A stretch of 64,000 nt of DNA from NCBI GenBank assembly GCA_905214105.1, contig CAJMKK010000004.1, forward strand, positions 1-64,000, given 5' to 3'. The position numbers and the translations under genes are program-made. This document shows, one piece after another, positions 60,723-64,000 of the stretch; positions within the stretch are counted from its first letter, which is position 1; each line of letters opens with the position of its first letter. This DNA comes from an uncultured bacterium (GTDB lineage: Bacteria > Actinomycetota > Coriobacteriia > Coriobacteriales > Coriobacteriaceae). The notes beneath the pieces were generated by a model. That model was not told the DNA's origin. It was given only the letters and a program-made list of their open reading frames with translations, and did not search any database.

Positions 60723-60941
60723 ATGGCACGCACGGCCGAATGCGTCGCGCCCGAGGGCAACCAAGATCGCGGCGAATGGATGACGGTGATCGAGATGCAG
60801 GAGTACATGAGGGCGAGCCGAAACAAGGCGTACGACCTCATCTGGTCGGGAGAGATCGACTCGTACAGGCTTGGAAGGAAGCTCCTGGTGTCGAGGGCGT
60901 CAGTGGACGCCTACATCGAGTCAAGGAGCGGGAGGAAATGA
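60723..60941 (+). CDS. Excisionase-like HTH_17 DNA-binding protein
   Basis: 72 aa. EWMTVIEMQEYMRASRNKAYDLIWSGEIDSYRLGRKLLVSRASVDAYI is an excisionase/MerR-like single-helix HTH. ATG 60723 has GGAGGAACC upstream. The stop overlaps a 32-codon ORF (60938-61036, ATGA overlap) and another short ORF with AAAGGAG begins at 61020. Both look like the 5' ends of a cut-off element operon. No integrase is found within the window. Confidence 0.78.
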   Translation: MARTAECVAPEGNQDRGEWMTVIEMQEYMRASRNKAYDLIWSGEIDSYRLGRKLLVSRASVDAYIESRSGRK

Positions 60942-61140
60942 CGGCGGCGACCGCCCCGGGAGCCGCCCGCGGCCGGGCATGCGAGAAAGCCTCGAGACGA
61001 AAGGAGCTCGAGGACGACCATGACCAAGAGCACTAGCAGGAGCCAGGTGAGGCTCATCGCATCGACCAACGCGATATTCGGCGCCGACGAGGCGCGCGAT
61101 GCTGCGCATCAGCCGCGACGCCATGTACTGGCTCGCCCCC

Positions 61141-61230
61141 TTGCACTCACCGTCAGAGCATGCTATAAGGTTATTGGTGGCTTATTAAGCTACCTCCAAG
61201 TGCCGGGGGAGTCCCCCGGCTATTTTTTTA
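61141..61230 (+). ncRNA. DUF3800-associated structured RNA with promoter and terminator (copy C)
   Basis: TTGCAC (61141-61146), 17 bp, TATAAG (61164-61169). RNA: UUGG...CCAA outer pairing with an inner stem of different sequence (GGCUU / AAGCU) from copy B. Then terminator GCCGGGGG-AGT-CCCCCGGC (61202-61220) and TATTTTTTT. The inner stem of B and C differs in sequence but keeps pairing, which supports a conserved fold. The DUF3800 start follows at 61253. Confidence 0.78.
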
Positions 61231-61252
61231 TTCATTCCATTAGGAGTCCCCA

Positions 61253-61927
61253 TTGGCCAAGGAACTCAGCATCTTCGTCGACGAGAGCGGCGACCGCGGC
61301 GGCAAAGCTCGCTACTACCTGCTCACGCTCGTCTTTCACGACCAGGCAGACAGCATCGCCGAGGCGGTCACGGGCTATGAGGCCAAACTTGCCTGGGCCG
61401 ATCTCCCTAACATTCCGTTTCACTCCGAGCCTCTCATGAACGGGCACAAGGATTATGAGTTTCTTAACATCGAGCAGCGCAAGGTGATGCTCGCCTACTT
61501 CTCCTCGTTCGTCCGCAAACTTCCCATTTCCTATATCACGTTCGTCTACCGCCGCAGCCAGTTCGAAGACCCGGCAAGGCTAATGGAGCGCATGGGGCGC
61601 GACATCTCCTCCGCCATGATTGAACACCTGGGCTTCTTCCAGTCCTTCGACGATGTGAAGGTCTATTACGACAACGGTCAGGACATTGTCAAGCAGGCGC
61701 TCGACCGCTCGGTGGGCAAGGTCCTCTCAAAAGGGGTCGTCCGACGCCGTAAAACCTCGATGACCGACTACCGCCTCGAGCAAGTGGCGGATTACCTCTG
61801 CACTATCGAACTTGCCTTGGTCAAGTACGAGGCCAAGGAGAACGGTGAGACGTACAACAAGTTCTTCGGTGGTATCGGCTCTTTCAAGAGGAACTGGCTC
61901 AAGCAAGCCCGCAGCAAGCGGATATAG
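61253..61927 (+). CDS. DUF3800 domain-containing protein (2 of 2)
   Basis: 224 aa. ELSIFVDESGDRGGKARYYLL, IPFHSEPLMNGHKDYEF and RLEQVADYLCTIEL are the DUF3800 blocks, aligned with the protein at 55802 (HDQADSIAEAV versus HDQSESIADSI). TTG 61253 has TAGGAGT upstream. It is preceded by promoter and RNA copy C. Probably a nuclease whose activity or expression is tied to the RNA (inference). Confidence 0.87.
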   Translation: MAKELSIFVDESGDRGGKARYYLLTLVFHDQADSIAEAVTGYEAKLAWADLPNIPFHSEPLMNGHKDYEFLNIEQRKVMLAYFSSFVRKLPISYITFVYRRSQFEDPARLMERMGRDISSAMIEHLGFFQSFDDVKVYYDNGQDIVKQALDRSVGKVLSKGVVRRRKTSMTDYRLEQVADYLCTIELALVKYEAKENGETYNKFFGGIGSFKRNWLKQARSKRI

Positions 61928-62240
61928 GTGGTTCCGTAATCTCATAGGGAACGGCCATCTCTCCTCCGGCCAGGAGTCCCAAGTGGCACGCTTCGAGCAG
62001 CGATGGCGAAACGCAAGCAATGGCGTCGAGGGCGCCTCGTGCGCTACATTGTGTCCATGTGGTCATCTCCTATCGTCTCAGCGTGGTAACTGAAGATTCT
62101 AGGCGGTGGCCACACCCCTTTTCCGGGGTGCTGACACCAACGTTTGGCACGCAACCGCAGTAGACGGCAACGTCCGTCTACTGAGCAAAAGCAACGAGCT
62201 TTTCCGGGTCCAAGACCGATAAGCGAAGATGAATCAAGTT
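61928..62240. other. Intergenic region with a hairpin
   Basis: No gene supported. AGTAGACGG / CCGTCTACT (62158-62181) forms a hairpin, which may terminate the converging genes. Confidence 0.5.
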
Positions 62241-63974
62241 TTACTCCCTTAGTAGGCCCAACTTGCCAAGCCACTCGACAAAAGTAGTGATGATCCGCTC
62301 GGTGCGCATTTCGATGTCGCTCTCGGCGAAGTCGCCGCATCGCGCAATTTCCACGAGTTCGCGAACAGCGGTCCCCGACACCTCAACGCCCTTATCGTTC
62401 ACATAGCCCTCATAATACTTGCGTTTATCCGTCAGTTGGTAATCTGAGGCGCGAATATTTACGCGCTTCTCCAACATCGCCTTGTTTCCTAGTGCTTCAA
62501 GATTTGAGCGATTGGATAGCGGGTGCACCTCGTTACGCTTTCTTGCATAGATGTGTTCAATCTCGAGCGTTGTGTCCAAGTCCATGAGAGGTTGCTTAGG
62601 ATCTGAATAGGCCCACCAAACAAGCATCGATCGTGTGAAGCGACGCTGGTTGGTGAACTGATAGCTTCTGAAGCGTCCCGTAATTGTTTCACGGTCGAAC
62701 AGATGGGCTGAAAAGTCGACCTTGCGACCTTCTACGATATCTATGAGTGCGGGATAGACGGGACCGCGCAGGGCGTTTACGCCGGGACGCTCAAGTGAGT
62801 AGGCGTAGATGAATCCAGTGATGTAGCAAAGGAAATCGTAGAGCTCTTTGTCGTCTAGCTCGCCTTTGGTATTGCGCTTTGCCAGGAACCAGGTACTCAA
62901 CAGATAAACCCACATGCCGTTGGGTGCATAATTGAGAACGAATAGACGGCGTGCTACACGCTCGGAAAAGCCCTCCTGCGCATCAACCCGTTTCCAAAAA
63001 TCGAGCAGAGACTCCAAATCGTCGAGCGTCGCGTCCTCGCGTAGGATTTCGTACGAGCTGTCGCTGTAGAAGTCGCGTAGACTTTTGGTTGTCGTGTCGC
63101 GGATGCCCTTCTTTGCACGGCGATAATACATATAGCGGGTGAAAAGCTCGTCGAGCGGCGTGCCCGAGGTTGGTTTGAAAATGAGGTTGGCTGTTTCCTC
63201 AAGCACTTTCCAACGCGCAACGAACTCGTCTTTGCGACCCTCGATGGAGAAGTGCTTGTAGAACTGGCTCTTAAAGATGTCAGCGTCTGCCAACGGGAGT
63301 CCACGGTCGTTCAAAGTCGAGAAGATTCTGAGCGCGGTGTCCTGGGATTCCGCTTCGATGGGAAGCAAGATTACGTTATTGAGAATGCGAGCGGCAAATA
63401 GGGCGATGTAGCTTGGCCACTCGCTTGCCATTTCGGCCATTCTTTTAGAGAAGAAGGCGTAATTGCGTGAATAGGCGCTGTGGGCCATGGGGCCCACGGA
63501 GCCGTGGCGCAATATATCTAGAAACTCATCTTTGTCGGAATCGCTCGCCACCTCTGAATCGATTTTCAGTGCATTCATGTCGGGGTCGTCGAACTCATCG
63601 GTCTTCCAGACGCAGCCAGCAATCGAGTCACGCACTTTAATTGATTGCTTGTCCTTCATGTTTGCGAACTTGTCGTAAAACGCCCTAAGCAGCAACATGA
63701 TGGTTGTAAGTCTCTGCTGGCCATCGATTATTTCAAGCTGGCCTGCGTCGTTCTTGAAAGTAACAATGGGGCCGAGGAAGTATTCATCACTAGTGCTTTC
63801 GAAGGCGTCGCAGTCGTCGTTGGGAAACGCGAAGGTGAAGAGATCGTCCCATAGCGTTGCACACTCGTCTTCGCCCCAGGCGTAAGGTCGCTGGTAATCT
63901 GGGATGAGGAAGTCCGAATGCTTATCTGTAAGGAGCAGCTTGATCGTTTTCTGGTCGATGTTGAGCTTGGACAT
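62241..63974 (-). CDS. GmrSD-type DUF262/DUF1524 endonuclease
   Basis: 577 aa in one chain. DUF262 (GmrS-like) motifs: IPDYQRPYAW and IIDGQQRLTTIM, and ALRIFSTLNDRGLPLADADIFK. The C-terminal DUF1524 part has EIEHIYARKRNEV, the His-Ile-x-x HNH motif, and NRSNLEALGNKAMLEKRVN. GmrSD-like enzymes restrict phage DNA with modified cytosines using NTP. ATG 63974 has GGAGG upstream. It lies at the window edge; its neighbours downstream are unknown. Confidence 0.88.
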   Translation of the reverse strand: MSKLNIDQKTIKLLLTDKHSDFLIPDYQRPYAWGEDECATLWDDLFTFAFPNDDCDAFESTSDEYFLGPIVTFKNDAGQLEIIDGQQRLTTIMLLLRAFYDKFANMKDKQSIKVRDSIAGCVWKTDEFDDPDMNALKIDSEVASDSDKDEFLDILRHGSVGPMAHSAYSRNYAFFSKRMAEMASEWPSYIALFAARILNNVILLPIEAESQDTALRIFSTLNDRGLPLADADIFKSQFYKHFSIEGRKDEFVARWKVLEETANLIFKPTSGTPLDELFTRYMYYRRAKKGIRDTTTKSLRDFYSDSSYEILREDATLDDLESLLDFWKRVDAQEGFSERVARRLFVLNYAPNGMWVYLLSTWFLAKRNTKGELDDKELYDFLCYITGFIYAYSLERPGVNALRGPVYPALIDIVEGRKVDFSAHLFDRETITGRFRSYQFTNQRRFTRSMLVWWAYSDPKQPLMDLDTTLEIEHIYARKRNEVHPLSNRSNLEALGNKAMLEKRVNIRASDYQLTDKRKYYEGYVNDKGVEVSGTAVRELVEIARCGDFAESDIEMRTERIITTFVEWLGKLGLLRE

Positions 63975-64000
63975 GCTGGAAACCTCCGTGCGGATATCCT

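Overview
The window looks like chromosomal DNA from a gut Coriobacteriia member, most likely Collinsella. This is an inference from about 60% GC, Actinobacteria-like gene content, an LAxTG-type sorting signal and the many short palindromes built on GGGACTGTCCC/TTTGTCACA. No database search was possible. No rRNA, tRNA or CRISPR array was recognised.

Region 1 (0-14.8 kb) is mostly ordinary chromosome. It holds a GntR/ABC-2 transporter operon, a ClC channel, a LOG protein with a K+ channel, and two hybrid histidine kinase loci. One kinase has fused periplasmic-binding-protein sensors but is split by a -1 frameshift. The other has its binding protein as a separate lipoprotein. A PatB/MalY lyase, TrmO, an HTH/zinc-ribbon/TipAS regulator and a glutaredoxin follow.

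Region 2 (14.8-33.2 kb) mixes a repeat-bounded RHH-protein islet with a dihydrouridine synthase, a MacB-like exporter and a redox module. The redox module (small CxxC protein, NapH-like ferredoxin, TlpA lipoprotein) is divergent from an OmpR two-component system. A GMP synthase ATP-pyrophosphatase lacking the glutaminase domain, and a LuxR regulator beside a 1455-aa wall-anchored surface protein, complete it.

Region 3 (33.2-47.6 kb) has two AAA ATPases with repeat-rich control regions. Between them lies an extra type II topoisomerase pair behind a perfect SOS box. Next come a TetR gene divergent from three tandem sirtuin-like genes with SirTM-type active sites, a decayed second copy of that TetR/sirtuin locus, and a radical-SAM mobile pair inserted beside it.

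Region 4 (47.6-54.2 kb) is a gene graveyard around a mef/msr(D)-like macrolide efflux and ribosome-protection pair. Two ~400-bp direct repeats bracket that pair.

Region 5 (54.2-64 kb) is a defence-like island. It contains an Abi_2 HEPN gene with a small promoter-driven RNA at its 3' end, two DUF3800 genes each preceded by the same promoter/structured RNA/terminator unit (a third orphan unit sits at 47.7 kb), a TetR-controlled methyltransferase, an orphan excisionase and a single-chain GmrSD-type DUF262/DUF1524 nuclease. The RNA-partnered Abi and DUF3800 genes and the SirTM-like cluster are the most unusual content.
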